NCBI GenBank assembly: GCA_902789725.1 | Contig: CADAPC010000042.1 | Coordinates: 1-43,746, forward strand | Direction: 5' to 3' | Length of the DNA stretch: 43,746 nt | Origin: an uncultured Bacteroidales bacterium | GTDB lineage: Bacteria; Bacteroidota; Bacteroidia; Bacteroidales; Bacteroidaceae | Part shown: positions 8,392 through 16,747 of the stretch, piece after piece | Position numbering within the stretch: position 1 is the stretch's first letter | Layout of the letters: each line of letters opens with the position of its first letter | Made by a program: the position numbers and the translations under genes | The notes under the pieces: model-generated | Databases searched by the model: none | Seen by the model: only the letters and a program-made list of their open reading frames with translations | Told to the model about the DNA's origin: nothing

Positions 8392-9444
8392 TTAGGATTG
8401 AGTCTTATGAGATGAAGACTGCCCAACATTTTGGTTGGTCACTCTGGCATAAGCAGGCAGGTCGATGGAAGCAAAGTCCTTGTCGAGATACTTGAAATAG
8501 CCCGTGATGCCAATCATGGCAGCATTGTCGGTGGTGTAAGAAAACTTGGGGATAAAAATTTTCCAATGATAGCGGCGGGCATGATCGCGAAAAGCATTGC
8601 GCAGTCCGTTGTTGGCACTCACCCCACCTGCCACAGCCACTTGGCGGATGCCGGTGTCTTTCACAGCCTTGCGCAGTTTCTTCATCAGAATATCCACAAT
8701 GGTTTTCTCGAGCGAAGCTGCCAAATCCTCCTTGTGATGCTCAATGAAGTCGGGGTCTTCCTTCAGCCAATCCCTCAAATGATAGAGGAAGGAGGTTTTC
8801 AACCCCGAGAAGCTATAATCGTAGCCAGCAATGTCAGGTTTGGAGAACTCAAAAGCATCGGCATTCCCTTGTCGTGCTAACTTGTCGATGATGGGACCAC
8901 CCGGATAGCCCAAACCCATTACTTTCGAACACTTGTCAATTGCTTCACCTGCCGCATCGTCGATGGTTTGACCCAAAATCTCCATGTCCTTGTAGGAGTT
9001 CACCTTTACAATCTGGCTGTTTCCTCCGCTCACCAATAAACACAGGTAGGGAAAAGTGGGCTGGTCGTTGTCGTCCTCACTTTCACGAATGAAATGAGCC
9101 AGCACATGGCCTTGTAAGTGGTTCACGTCAATCATGGGGATGCCCAAACTGCGAGCAAATCCTTTGGCAAAGCTGACACCGACCAACAAACTGCCCATCA
9201 GCCCCGGACCTCGAGTGAAAGCAACTGCATTGAGGTCTTCCTTCATAATGCTGGCACGCTTGATAGCAGCATCCACCACTGGCACAATGTTTTGCTGGTG
9301 CGCCCTTGATGCCAACTCAGGCACCACCCCGCCATACTCTTCGTGCACAGATTGCGAAGCCGTCACGTTGCTGAGCAAGATGCCGTCGCGTAGTACGGCT
9401 GCACTCGTATCGTCGCACGAACTTTCTATTGCTAAAATATACAT
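8392..9444 (-). CDS. tsaD: tRNA N6-adenosine threonylcarbamoyltransferase
   Basis: Transfers the threonylcarbamoyl group from TC-AMP to A37 of ANN-decoding tRNAs, as part of the TsaBDE complex. The 350 residues include the ASKHA-type N-terminus ILAIESSCDDTSAAV. The metal-binding HLQGHVLAH (two His) lies in the first half, with LLVSGGNSQ and GGVSANNGLR in the nucleotide-binding lobe. The C-terminus DNAAMIGITGY is typical. It overlaps nothing and lies 10 bp after map and 6 bp before rsmE in the same operon. I chose the first Met because MYILAIES is the conserved family start. Confidence 0.96.
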   Translation of the reverse strand: MYILAIESSCDDTSAAVLRDGILLSNVTASQSVHEEYGGVVPELASRAHQQNIVPVVDAAIKRASIMKEDLNAVAFTRGPGLMGSLLVGVSFAKGFARSLGIPMIDVNHLQGHVLAHFIRESEDDNDQPTFPYLCLLVSGGNSQIVKVNSYKDMEILGQTIDDAAGEAIDKCSKVMGLGYPGGPIIDKLARQGNADAFEFSKPDIAGYDYSFSGLKTSFLYHLRDWLKEDPDFIEHHKEDLAASLEKTIVDILMKKLRKAVKDTGIRQVAVAGGVSANNGLRNAFRDHARRYHWKIFIPKFSYTTDNAAMIGITGYFKYLDKDFASIDLPAYARVTNQNVGQSSSHKTQS

Positions 9445-9454
9445 CTTTTTCTTT

Positions 9455-10315
9455 TTAAGCTAAGATTTCAACTCCCTCTTCAGTCATCAAGTACGTATGT
9501 TCCCATTGAGCAGAGTCGCTGTAGTCGTCGGTCACAACCGTCCAGTCATCCTCACTATCCACAAACACCTGCCATCCGCCGGCATTGATCATCGGCTCGA
9601 TGGTGAACACCATGCCAGGCACCAGCAGCATGCCTGTGCCTTTCTTGCCCCAATGCTCCATGTCGGGCTCTTCGTGGAAAGCATTGCCCACCCCATGACC
9701 GCAGAGGTCGCGCACTACAGTGTAGCCATTCTTATGGGCATACTTGGTGACAGCAGCGGCCTGATCGCCCACAAAGCTGTAGGGTTTGCATGCTTCGGCT
9801 CCAATCTCCATGCACTCCTTTGCCACCTGCACCAAGCGTTCGCGCTCAGGAGTGGTGCGGCCAATGATGAACATGCGGCTTGCATCGGCATAGTAGCCAT
9901 TCAATATGGTGGTGCAATCCACATTGATGATGTCGCCTTCCTCCAGCACATCGTCCTCGCAAGGAATGCCATGGCACACTACTTCGTTAATGCTCGTACA
10001 ACAACTCTTGGGAAAGCCTTCGTAATTTAGGGGAGCGGGGATGCCACCATGCTGAGTGGTGTAGTCATACACCAGTTGGTCAATCTCGAGGGTTGACATG
10101 CCTTCACGAATTTTCTCCTCCACCAGGTCGAGCACAGCAGTGTTGAGCACACCGGCTTTGCGAATACCCTCTATCTGTTCAGGAGTTTTAATTAATTCGC
10201 GCGTGGGGACAAGATGCCCTTTATTTTGGAAATACAAAATCCGCTTGTCCATCTCTGTGAGCGGTTGCCCACTCTTAACACGCCAGTTTCTTGGGTTTTT
10301 CTTCAACAATCCCAT
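9455..10315 (-). CDS. map: Methionine aminopeptidase, type I
   Basis: Removes the N-terminal Met from nascent proteins. The catalytic core shows the five metal ligands in order: two Asp in VDCTTILNGYYADASRM, His in GHGVGNAFHEEPD, Glu in FTIEPMI and Glu in WEHTYLMTEEG. The chain is 286 residues. It has a lysine/arginine-rich N-terminal extension of about 40 residues before KTPEQIEGIRKAG. I recall such extensions from other Bacteroidales Map proteins, where a ribosome-contact role would be plausible. It is the first gene of the leftward operon and is served by the divergent promoter region at 10344-10381. Confidence 0.96.
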   Translation of the reverse strand: MGLLKKNPRNWRVKSGQPLTEMDKRILYFQNKGHLVPTRELIKTPEQIEGIRKAGVLNTAVLDLVEEKIREGMSTLEIDQLVYDYTTQHGGIPAPLNYEGFPKSCCTSINEVVCHGIPCEDDVLEEGDIINVDCTTILNGYYADASRMFIIGRTTPERERLVQVAKECMEIGAEACKPYSFVGDQAAAVTKYAHKNGYTVVRDLCGHGVGNAFHEEPDMEHWGKKGTGMLLVPGMVFTIEPMINAGGWQVFVDSEDDWTVVTDDYSDSAQWEHTYLMTEEGVEILA

Positions 10316-10343
10316 GTCTTTATAAATCTTTTCTCTAAATATG

Positions 10344-10381
10344 TTGCAAAGGTACGGAATTTTTCCTTACCTTTGCACAAA
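10344..10381. promoter_or_regulatory. Interlocked divergent promoters for map and the DUF4738-type gene
   Basis: Two TACCTTTG boxes face away from each other: minus strand at 10354-10347 and plus strand at 10368-10375. Together they form a 9 bp inverted repeat, GCAAAGGTA / TACCTTTGC, with a 13 bp spacer. The TTG at 10344-10346 is 21 bp before the plus box and overlaps the minus box. The CAAA at 10378-10381 gives a minus-strand TTTG 23 bp before the minus box. Each promoter's upstream element therefore lies in or against the other's core. Confidence 0.7.
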
Positions 10382-10405
10382 GATTTACTAAAAACTTACT
10401 TACCA

Positions 10406-10993
10406 ATGAAAACATTGAAGATTGCAGTTACTGCATTGCTACTAATAATGGCAATGGGGTGCAAGGAAGAGAAAAAATCTAATCTGCCTACGCGCCAAGT
10501 GGAAGTGACCGATCCGAACACGGGTGTCATTACACTGCGCGACTACACCATTGCCGACACCATTGCTATCAACGGCAAAGTGTATGACTATTCTTGCCGC
10601 TTCGAACCAGTGGATTCTATGCCCATCCTCATCAACCCTCAGGGGTTAGAATACAAGGAGAGCCGTGTCAGCATTGAGATCTCCCACGACTCCACCAAGG
10701 TGTTTGGCAAGACATTTTATAAGAAAGATTTCAGCAATATTGTGCCCACCGACTTTCTGAAGAGTTCGACGGTGGTGGGTGTCAACTATAATTACACCAA
10801 GCGCGACATCGACCGCTCTGCTTTCTATTTTATCATTACTGTTGGCGACCCCGACGAAACCTCCGACATGTCTTATCCGATTGAACTCAAGGTGGACCCC
10901 AACGGCACCTTCACCCTCAAGAAAGCCGAGAATTTAGAGACAGGTCCCATCACTCAGGGTCTCAATATCGACCCCAGCGAAGACGCTGTGTAA
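10406..10993 (+). CDS. DUF4738-type lipoprotein
   Basis: A 195-residue secreted lipoprotein. Its signal peptide runs into the lipobox AMGC (Cys19). The start at 10406 was chosen because it gives a clean signal peptide and lies 31 bp after the promoter box. Longer upstream readings would start inside the divergent map gene. The mature part (DYTIADTIAINGKVYDYSC and onwards) looks like the DUF4738 family of small Prevotella lipoproteins. Family assignment is from memory and its function is unknown. It ends with an Asp/Glu-rich tail. It is monocistronic, with a bidirectional-looking hairpin downstream. Confidence 0.75.
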   Translation: MKTLKIAVTALLLIMAMGCKEEKKSNLPTRQVEVTDPNTGVITLRDYTIADTIAINGKVYDYSCRFEPVDSMPILINPQGLEYKESRVSIEISHDSTKVFGKTFYKKDFSNIVPTDFLKSSTVVGVNYNYTKRDIDRSAFYFIITVGDPDETSDMSYPIELKVDPNGTFTLKKAENLETGPITQGLNIDPSEDAV

Positions 10994-11048
10994 GCGTCAC
11001 AGAAAGAGCTATTTACAGGTTTTCTGCATTTACATCCCCCCAAAAAAG

Positions 11049-11087
11049 CAGAAACGCTGTTTCTCCCACAGAGATACGGCGTTTCTG
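11049..11087 (-). terminator. Terminator between convergent genes
   Basis: Inverted repeat CAGAAACGC / GCGTTTCTG (arms 11049-11057 and 11079-11087). On the minus strand the hairpin is followed by CTTTTTTGGGG (from 11048 leftwards). It therefore fits intrinsic termination of the leftward zinc-ribbon gene and may also stop rightward transcripts. Confidence 0.7.
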
Positions 11088-11114
11088 TTGAACGATAATA
11101 TCTTTTACAGCATG

Positions 11115-12194
11115 CTATTGTTTCAGCACCAGGGATGTGATTTTCATCGATTGATTCAGCACGGCTGTACCCGAGAAATTCTTCACTTCGGATGGTTTCA
11201 CCTCTTCGGCCTTATCCTCCGATGTTTTTGCCTCAGTGTCCAAGGCTACTGCATGCTGTCCATGTGCATAGGTGTCTTCCTCCAAGGAGAACTGGACGTT
11301 GTAGATGCTACGCCCTGCCACATCTACCTTTGATGCTTTGGCATCCTTCACCAGAAATACGATTTCGCGGCCAGAATCGTACATGCGGTGCATGTACGCA
11401 TAAATGTCTTCCATTTCTGGGTTTGACTTGCCAATGTACGAGTTAATCACTTCAGCGAGTGTGGCGGAAAGAGCTGTCTCATCACCATTAGCCAGTGCGT
11501 TGAAATGGCGAGAGAGCACTTCCATAATCAGCCCATTCTCTTCCGATGAGAGTTCTGTGCTGTCAAGGTCTTCCATTTTTTTCCTTGCTTCAGCAACATA
11601 TTTTCCTTGTGGAAACTGGTTGATGTAGAGTTCAAAAGCCTCTTGCGTGTTTTCCTCCAATGCTTGCTCAAAAAACAAAGAGTCCTGCCTTTGCAGAGCA
11701 CAGGAGAGAAAGAATCCGTCTGGATGGACATCAAGGAAATGGCGCACTGCATCTAAGGACGACACACCTGATGCGGCATTCCAGTCGGCTCGCTCCACCG
11801 AGAAGCGGTCATACAGATCCTTCAACTGCGAATAGTGGAAAGCATCGGGGTTGTAAGTGTCGAAATATTCGTTCAGAGCCACTTCCAACGAATCGAAACT
11901 GCAATCGCGTTCATAACGCAAAATGTTTTCATAGGCCACACGCTCGTCGGCATCGTCACTGCTTCGGAAAAAGAGGAACCAGACGGCTGTCCCAGCCAGG
12001 GCGATGATAATCAAAGAAACAACTACAGCTGTGACGACGGCACGTTTTTTTCCAGTCACATTGGGCTGTGGAGTATTTGGCGTTTGGGGCATTTGTATGT
12101 TGGCACTTTTTGCTATGGGACATCCACACTGTGGACATGCTGCGGCCAAATCGCTCACTTCGTGGCCGCATTCAGGACATTTAATTAATGACAT
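11115..12194 (-). CDS. Zinc-ribbon single-pass membrane protein
   Basis: This 359-residue protein begins with a compact zinc ribbon made of CPEC at 6-9 and CPQC at 20-23. A Pro/Gln/Asn linker and one transmembrane helix (about 50-75, ending in WFLFF) follow. The remaining 280 residues are mostly helical and acidic, with patterns resembling short TPR-like repeats around QLKDLYDRFSVERAD and YINQFPQGKYVAEA. The last 100 residues resemble an NTF2/DUF4878-like domain (VLSRHFNALANGDETAL), which is tentative. It is probably anchored in the inner membrane with the ribbon in the cytoplasm. I do not recognise a specific function. The small membrane protein gene lies 15 bp upstream, likely in the same transcript. 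Confidence 0.75.
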   Translation of the reverse strand: MSLIKCPECGHEVSDLAAACPQCGCPIAKSANIQMPQTPNTPQPNVTGKKRAVVTAVVVSLIIIALAGTAVWFLFFRSSDDADERVAYENILRYERDCSFDSLEVALNEYFDTYNPDAFHYSQLKDLYDRFSVERADWNAASGVSSLDAVRHFLDVHPDGFFLSCALQRQDSLFFEQALEENTQEAFELYINQFPQGKYVAEARKKMEDLDSTELSSEENGLIMEVLSRHFNALANGDETALSATLAEVINSYIGKSNPEMEDIYAYMHRMYDSGREIVFLVKDAKASKVDVAGRSIYNVQFSLEEDTYAHGQHAVALDTEAKTSEDKAEEVKPSEVKNFSGTAVLNQSMKITSLVLKQ

Positions 12195-12209
12195 ATATAA
12201 TAATATTGT

Positions 12210-12680
12210 TTATGGTTGACTGATGATAGTGTCGCTCTCCACATTCTGAGCGGCATCATCACTATAATTTAATAATGTATCATTTTCATATTCAACCACA
12301 GGCATTGTGTCCAGTTCTGTGGTATCAATCGGCTCTGCAACATAAATGGGGACAATCGGCTCTTCTTCCACCATCTTGGCATCCTGAATGGTGTCGCCCG
12401 TCCCCTCGAAAGCATGCATGACAGGGCGCGCATTTTTGTCGAACATGACAATACCCACCACTGCAAAGAGCGAGAAGAGAAGAAAGGCAGTGGTGGAATG
12501 CTTCACAACGGCACTGGCGGAGGAGTAACGCCACGAGACGAAAAAATAGGCACACGCAAGGACAAGCCAAACCAGACTCACCCATGTGAAACCGAAAAGT
12601 AAGCATTTGACAAGAATGCATATAAAAACGCTGACCGCCACGACCAATCCAAAGTCGCTATAGGAATTTCTGCGTTGCAT
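12210..12680 (-). CDS. Small polytopic membrane protein, unknown
   Basis: A 156-residue protein with three predicted membrane helices in the first 80 residues (around GLVVAVSVFICILVK, WVSLVWLVLACAYFF and TTAFLLFSLFAVVGIVMF). A strongly acidic, low-complexity C-terminal tail of about 75 residues follows (VEEEPIVPIYVAEPIDTTEL). No family is recognised. It precedes the zinc-ribbon membrane protein by 15 bp and has its own promoter box at 12719-12726. The two probably form a two-gene envelope operon. The tail would be a plausible protein-interaction segment. Confidence 0.65.
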   Translation of the reverse strand: MQRRNSYSDFGLVVAVSVFICILVKCLLFGFTWVSLVWLVLACAYFFVSWRYSSASAVVKHSTTAFLLFSLFAVVGIVMFDKNARPVMHAFEGTGDTIQDAKMVEEEPIVPIYVAEPIDTTELDTMPVVEYENDTLLNYSDDAAQNVESDTIISQP

Positions 12681-12718
12681 TGATATAATAAATGAAACAG
12701 TTTTGTTATTTTCTTTCG

Positions 12719-12748
12719 CAAAATTAGAGATTATTGTCGGAATAACAA
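12719..12748 (-). promoter_or_regulatory. Promoter of the two-gene membrane operon
   Basis: The minus strand carries TAATTTTG (12726-12719) with TTG (12748-12746) 19 bp upstream. It lies 38 bp before the start codon of the 156-residue membrane protein. Confidence 0.6.
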
Positions 12749-12770
12749 CTATGTTGAGCAGAAAAATTGT

Positions 12771-12778
12771 TACCTTTG
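12771..12778 (+). promoter_or_regulatory. Promoter -7 box of the DUF3298 lipoprotein gene
   Basis: TACCTTTG lies 23 bp before the chosen start at 12802. It decides against the longer reading from 12703, which would begin upstream of this promoter. Confidence 0.6.
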
Positions 12779-12801
12779 TGCCCGAATTTGAAGAAAGAAC
12801 A

Positions 12802-13638
12802 ATGAAAAGGTATTTCGCACATTACATATACTTGTTTTTAGGAGCCTCTTTCACTTCACATCTCGCAGGGTGCAATTCGAGCACTCAATGGAACGAAGTT
12901 GAGTTTTATAACGTGGAAAAAATGGAGCAGCTGACTGAGTCGCCCACGGTGGATACGATGGAAAATGAGGATGAGTTCACCCTACAGCAACCCAAGGAGA
13001 GCCGAGAGTTGGACGTGAAAATCGATATGCAGTTTCTCAAGTCGGGCAATGGAACCAGCGAGCACGTATGCTCCCTTATCAACCAGCAATTGGTTGAGCT
13101 CCTGCTAAAGCAATCGAGCGAACTGAGCATTGATGAGGCCATAGAGCAATACATAAAGGACATAAAGACGGAATTTCATGGCGACGAAGTTGCCAACACA
13201 TATTACGACCACTTGAAGGGGCGTGCAGAATACGGCAAAACAGGCATTATCAATTATAGGCTGGAAGAGGAAGTCTTCACAGGCGGAGCACATCCAGCCA
13301 ACATCACCACTATCTTAAGATTCAGCACCACCACGGGCGAATACATCTCGCTGGAACAGGTGGTACCACCGGCAAATCAGTCACATTTGAAAGAGAAGTT
13401 ACTGAAAAAACTGATGGACAGTGTTCAAGCAAACTCGCTTGAAGAATTGCACCAAAAGGGCTTTCTGGAACTGACGGACATGTTTGTCAGTCCCAACTTT
13501 GCCATTCGCGAAGACAGTTTGGAGTTTTTCTACAATGAATATGACATCGCCCCATACGCGTACGGAACATGGAGGGTGTGCCTCGGCTATGAAGAAGTGA
13601 CAGATTTGTTAGACTCTACATGGAAAAACCGTAAGTAA
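12802..13638 (+). CDS. DUF3298 (RsiV-like) lipoprotein
   Basis: A 278-residue lipoprotein with lipobox LAGC (Cys24). The C-terminal half shows the DUF3298 signature: EEVFTGGAHPANITT, followed by SLEQVV and ending in APYAYGTWRVCLGYEEV. DUF3298 is the domain found in the RsiV anti-sigma factor and in many periplasmic proteins, often combined with DUF4163. In RsiV it binds lysozyme. No cytoplasmic anti-sigma part is present here, so a ligand-binding or stress-related envelope role is only an inference. Its 3' end overlaps the convergent Lrp gene by 23 bp. Confidence 0.8.
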   Translation: MKRYFAHYIYLFLGASFTSHLAGCNSSTQWNEVEFYNVEKMEQLTESPTVDTMENEDEFTLQQPKESRELDVKIDMQFLKSGNGTSEHVCSLINQQLVELLLKQSSELSIDEAIEQYIKDIKTEFHGDEVANTYYDHLKGRAEYGKTGIINYRLEEEVFTGGAHPANITTILRFSTTTGEYISLEQVVPPANQSHLKEKLLKKLMDSVQANSLEELHQKGFLELTDMFVSPNFAIREDSLEFFYNEYDIAPYAYGTWRVCLGYEEVTDLLDSTWKNRK

Positions 13639-14089
13639 GCTTCAGCGTGTCCATGACAAAGAAGGAACGCACCTGTGAGATGTAAGGAAATTCGCCCAAT
13701 TTATCGAGAATAAACTGCTGGTATTTCTGCATGCTACTCACGCAAATCTTCAACAAATAGTCACCATCGCCCGAAATATTATAGCACTCAGTGGCTTCTG
13801 GCCACCCAGCCACTGTGTTGCGAAAATCGTTGGCAATCTGCTTGTTGATTTGTTTCATCGACACATTACAGAACACCATGAATCCACGTTCCATTTTGTT
13901 GGCATCGAGCACAGCCACATATCCTTTAATGTAGCCCAAGCGTTCCAATCTGCGCTGACGTTCGTAGGTGGGAGTGACGGACAGGTGTATTTTCTGGGCC
14001 AATTCTTTGGTGGTCAGGCGGCTGTTGTCTTGAAGGATGCGAAGAATCTGCAAGTCGATAGCATCCAGCTCGTGTGTGTATGTTTCCAT
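13616..14089 (-). CDS. Lrp/AsnC-family transcriptional regulator
   Basis: A 157-residue regulator of normal family size. The N-terminal winged helix-turn-helix spans about residues 8-55 (LDAIDLQILRILQDNSRLT, then TKELAQKIHLSVTPTYERQR). The C-terminal RAM/ACT-like ligand domain spans about 70-150 (GFMVFCNVSM, YNISGDGDYLLKI). Members sense amino acids and bind DNA as dimers to octamers. The effector cannot be deduced. It ends inside the 3' end of the convergent DUF3298 gene. It begins 31 bp after maf, so it could be either the last gene of the nitroreductase-maf operon or separate. Confidence 0.92.
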   Translation of the reverse strand: METYTHELDAIDLQILRILQDNSRLTTKELAQKIHLSVTPTYERQRRLERLGYIKGYVAVLDANKMERGFMVFCNVSMKQINKQIANDFRNTVAGWPEATECYNISGDGDYLLKICVSSMQKYQQFILDKLGEFPYISQVRSFFVMDTLKLTYGFSM

Positions 14090-14120
14090 CGTGAGTTTGT
14101 ATTGTTGTAAGGGAAAATGA

Positions 14121-14723
14121 CTATACGAATTGTTTAAGTTCTGTGTAAAGGCGTTGAATGGGCAACCCCATCACATTGAAGTATGAACCCTCAATGCGAG
14201 TGACAGCCACATAACCAATCCACTCCTGTATGCCGTAGGCACCCGCTTTGTCAAAAGGTTTATAATTATCTACGTAATATACTATTTCTTCGTCTGTTAA
14301 TGAAGCAAAAAATACTTTAGATGTTGAAGCGAACTGCACAGTCTTCTGCTTGGCGGCGATGGTCACGCCTGTAATGACTTCATGCGCATGGCCAGACAAC
14401 TCGTGTAGCATCTCTATGGCCTCTTCCCTACCTTTAGGTTTGCCAAGAACACGTCCGTTATCATAAACAATGGTGTCGGCCGTAATAATCATTTCATTTT
14501 CAGCCATCGTCTGCCGATAAGCTTCGGCCTTCTTTCCAGAAATGAAGACAGGAATGTCCTCGCCCCTCAGAGTGTGCGGATAGCTCTCATCAATGCCGCT
14601 GATTGTCCTCACTTCAAAATCTATTCCCAAACCGCTGAGCAATTCTTTGCGACGAGGGGAATTACTGGCCAGTATCACCTTGTAGCTCCCTACCAACCGA
14701 AAGCTGTGCTGTTGTGCATCCAT
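14121..14723 (-). CDS. maf: Maf-family nucleoside triphosphate pyrophosphatase
   Basis: House-cleaning pyrophosphatase acting on dTTP, UTP and modified pyrimidine nucleotides. The 200 residues contain the hallmark [14 protein letters not shown], the catalytic segment ITADTIV and [23 protein letters not shown] and [11 protein letters not shown] lie near the C-terminus. The only Met start before the conserved core lies inside the 3' end of the KdsC-type gene. The two frames overlap by 34 bp, which suggests coupled translation. Whether it is the YhdE (dTTP/UTP) or YceF (m7GTP) subtype was not resolved; the ASNSPRR form favours YhdE. Confidence 0.92.
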   Translation of the reverse strand: MDAQQHSFRLVGSYKVILASNSPRRKELLSGLGIDFEVRTISGIDESYPHTLRGEDIPVFISGKKAEAYRQTMAENEMIITADTIVYDNGRVLGKPKGREEAIEMLHELSGHAHEVITGVTIAAKQKTVQFASTSKVFFASLTDEEIVYYVDNYKPFDKAGAYGIQEWIGYVAVTRIEGSYFNVMGLPIQRLYTELKQFV

Positions 14724-15208
14724 AAGTTTTGTGCTTTCAAAATTTGTTCAAGTATGTCGCGCGCGCATCCCTGTCCTCCATTTCTATGCGAGATGTAGGT
14801 ACACACACTTTTGATTTCCGAAGCTGCATCGGCTGGGCAACAGGGCAAACCGCAGTGCTGAAGCACTTCGTAGTCGGGTATGTCATCACCCACATAAGCA
14901 ATCTGCTCATCCTCCAGCAGGTACTTTGCTTTTAGCTCGTCGTATGTTTTTATCTTGACCGCTGCCCCAAGCACCACATCCCTAATGCCGAGGCTTTCGT
15001 AACGAATGCGCACGGCTTCTGTGCGCCCACCCGTAATAATAGCAAGGATGAGTCCACACTTCACAGCATGTTGCATAGCATAGCCATCTTTGATGTTGAC
15101 GGTTCGCATTGGGTCGCCATTAGGATGCTGAGGAATCGTTTCGCACGAGAGAACTCCGTCAACATCGAAGAAGATGGCACGAATCTTTTTCAAATCGTAG
15201 TTGATCAT
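14690..15208 (-). CDS. KdsC-type HAD phosphatase
   Basis: A 172-residue cap-less (C0) haloacid dehalogenase phosphatase of the KdsC/YrbI group. KdsC releases phosphate from KDO-8-phosphate on the way to lipopolysaccharide. Motif I is FFDVDGVL (nucleophile and acid/base Asp), motif II is the Thr of AIITGG, and motif III/IV is [12 protein letters not shown]. The GD-[MV]-N-D of true KdsC reads as GDDIPD, which is common to the family. The length matches KdsC. It overlaps the preceding DUF2520 gene by 4 bp (ATGA type) and maf by 34 bp. KDO synthesis itself is not encoded nearby, so a related sugar-acid phosphate remains possible. Confidence 0.85.
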   Translation of the reverse strand: MINYDLKKIRAIFFDVDGVLSCETIPQHPNGDPMRTVNIKDGYAMQHAVKCGLILAIITGGRTEAVRIRYESLGIRDVVLGAAVKIKTYDELKAKYLLEDEQIAYVGDDIPDYEVLQHCGLPCCPADAASEIKSVCTYISHRNGGQGCARDILEQILKAQNLWMHNSTAFGW

Positions 15209-15978
15209 TGGCTCATAGAATGGTTATGGATGCTTTGCGAAAGGAGTTCGTAAATACGTTGAAGGTCGGGCATATCGCTCAAGAGCATCCGTTGTTTTTC
15301 AATGACATTTCTGTCCCAACGCACAGCAGGTCCTGTCTGTGCTTGGCGAGGTGGCATCATGTTAAGTTTATTGGCTGTCTCCGAAATGAGAGGAAGCATG
15401 ACACTGAAGGGTAGATTACCATGAAGCTTCAGCAGCTGGGCACCCAGATCGAAGCAATGATTAGCGAAATTGCAGCAGAAGACTGCTGCCAAATGCAAGT
15501 ATTTCCGATTTTCGCTATCCAACTCATATAGAGTGTCGGAAATCGTCTTTCCCATCTTAAAGAGAAGCAGCCGGTCTTCTTCATTACTTGCTTCAATAAA
15601 ACAGGGGATTACGCTGAAATCGACCTTTTTATCTTTCGAAAAAGTCTGCATCGGATAAAACACGCCCCTTCGTTCCGTTGGCAACACATCCATTGGCATG
15701 CTACCAGCTGTATGAACCAGCAGTTGTTGTTCCCTGCCCTGCATCAGCACCTGGGCCAATGACGGCAACGCTGCATCTTTCACTGCAATGACAAACATGT
15801 CGGCATGCATAGCCACACGAGCCACATCCGTTGTGTAATCGCAGTTCAGCACAGATGCCAAAGCCTTTGCCGAAGCTTCCGTACGACTGTACACCTGCAC
15901 CACCTCATGCTGGGCGTGATGCAAGGCCTTACCCAGATTAGTAGCCAAATTGCCAGCCCCTATTAATACTATCTTCAT
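15205..15978 (-). CDS. Rossmann-fold DUF2520 oxidoreductase-like protein
   Basis: A 257-residue protein whose N-terminal NAD(P)-binding Rossmann domain starts with [17 protein letters not shown]. An all-helical C-terminal DUF2520 domain follows ([31 protein letters not shown]). The architecture resembles ProC and F420-dependent or ketopantoate-type reductases. The family substrate is not known to me. It begins 2 bp after the nitroreductase gene ends and overlaps the KdsC-type gene by 4 bp. The cluster DUF2520-KdsC-Maf recurs in Bacteroidetes as I recall it, but a shared pathway is not established. Confidence 0.85.
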   Translation of the reverse strand: MKIVLIGAGNLATNLGKALHHAQHEVVQVYSRTEASAKALASVLNCDYTTDVARVAMHADMFVIAVKDAALPSLAQVLMQGREQQLLVHTAGSMPMDVLPTERRGVFYPMQTFSKDKKVDFSVIPCFIEASNEEDRLLLFKMGKTISDTLYELDSENRKYLHLAAVFCCNFANHCFDLGAQLLKLHGNLPFSVMLPLISETANKLNMMPPRQAQTGPAVRWDRNVIEKQRMLLSDMPDLQRIYELLSQSIHNHSMSQ

Positions 15979-15980
15979 CT

Positions 15981-16520
15981 TCAGTTCTCTTCAGCCAGTG
16001 GACCCACATGCACATTCTCCCACTTCAAATTGTCTTCATTTTGTGGCTTGCGCTCAATAGCTGGATAACCTATTCCTATTACACATTCTGCCGTTAAGTT
16101 TTCTGGATAATGGAGCAAGAAACGCAATACGTTGTCCGACGGTTCTCCATTCTCCATAAAGCGGTTGCGAATCTGACACCAGCAAGACCCCAATCCCAAG
16201 TCGGCTGCCTGATACTGCATGGTGACGGCTGCTATAGATGCATCCTCACACCATGCGTCGGTCACCTCTCTGTCGCCCAGCACCACAATGGCAACCTTTG
16301 CATCTGCCACAAACTGACTGCCCATAGGACGGCAGAGTGAAATCTTTTCAAGCAAGTTCTTGTCATCCACCACCACAAAGTGCCAAGCACGCGTAGATTT
16401 GCTGGTTGGCGACATGAGGGCTGCACGCAAGATGGTTTGCAGATCTTCGGCTGAAATGTCTTGTTCGGTAAACTTACGAACACTGCGGCGCTTTTGCACC
16501 AGTTCTTTGAAATTATCCAT
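15981..16520 (-). CDS. Nitroreductase-family FMN enzyme
   Basis: A 179-residue member of the NfsB/FRP-like nitroreductase family, which uses FMN and NAD(P)H to reduce nitro compounds, quinones or other acceptors. The N-terminal FMN-phosphate contact RRSVRKF is clear. PTSKSTRAWHFVVV is the conserved ligand loop, and GLGSCWCQIR and ECVIGIGYP line the C-terminal half. The length is near the small end of the family. It opens an operon with the DUF2520, KdsC-type and maf genes. Its promoter carries a 13 bp palindrome over the upstream element. The physiological substrate is unknown. Confidence 0.9.
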   Translation of the reverse strand: MDNFKELVQKRRSVRKFTEQDISAEDLQTILRAALMSPTSKSTRAWHFVVVDDKNLLEKISLCRPMGSQFVADAKVAIVVLGDREVTDAWCEDASIAAVTMQYQAADLGLGSCWCQIRNRFMENGEPSDNVLRFLLHYPENLTAECVIGIGYPAIERKPQNEDNLKWENVHVGPLAEEN

Positions 16521-16552
16521 GTGTTATGTATATGAATTATCGAATTTGGGTG

Positions 16553-16593
16553 TAAAGTTAGCAAACTTTAGGCAGATAAGCACAAACTTTGTG
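16553..16593 (-). promoter_or_regulatory. Nitroreductase operon promoter with palindrome
   Basis: The minus strand has TAACTTTA (16560-16553) with TTTG (16586-16583) 22 bp upstream. The TTTG is embedded in the perfect palindrome CACAAA-c-TTTGTG (16581-16593). A repressor or activator site there is conceivable but unproven. Confidence 0.45.
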
Positions 16594-16678
16594 TTTTTTT
16601 CTTTTCTTTCCCGCCACTTTCGCAAGATAAAGTAGATTTTTTTCTTTTACACACATTCCCCTTCCTCGCTTTCTTTTG

Positions 16679-16716
16679 AAAAGGGATGAGGCAACGCTTG
16701 CTGCCTCATCCCTTTT
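16679..16716 (-). terminator. Terminator of the OmpH-like gene
   Basis: Perfect 15 bp inverted repeat: AAAAGGGATGAGGCA (16679-16693) and TGCCTCATCCCTTTT (16702-16716), with an 8-base loop. It lies 32 bp downstream of the OmpH-like stop codon. On the minus strand the 3' arm ends in TTTT. Confidence 0.85.
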
Positions 16717-16747
16717 AACTTTTTATTACAAGAGGAGTGGGAAGAGT

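Noticed and set aside
10214..10405. Earlier start for the DUF4738-type lipoprotein
   Set aside because: It would overlap the divergent map gene and precede the promoter; the ATG at 10406 opens directly on a lipoprotein signal peptide.
11528..12171. Several frames of 70-120 codons on both strands inside the zinc-ribbon gene
   Set aside because: No family features or promoters, and they coincide with the real frame of a membrane protein with clear CxxC motifs.
12703..12801. Earlier start for the DUF3298 lipoprotein
   Set aside because: The -7 box at 12771-12778 lies inside this stretch, and the signal peptide begins at 12802.
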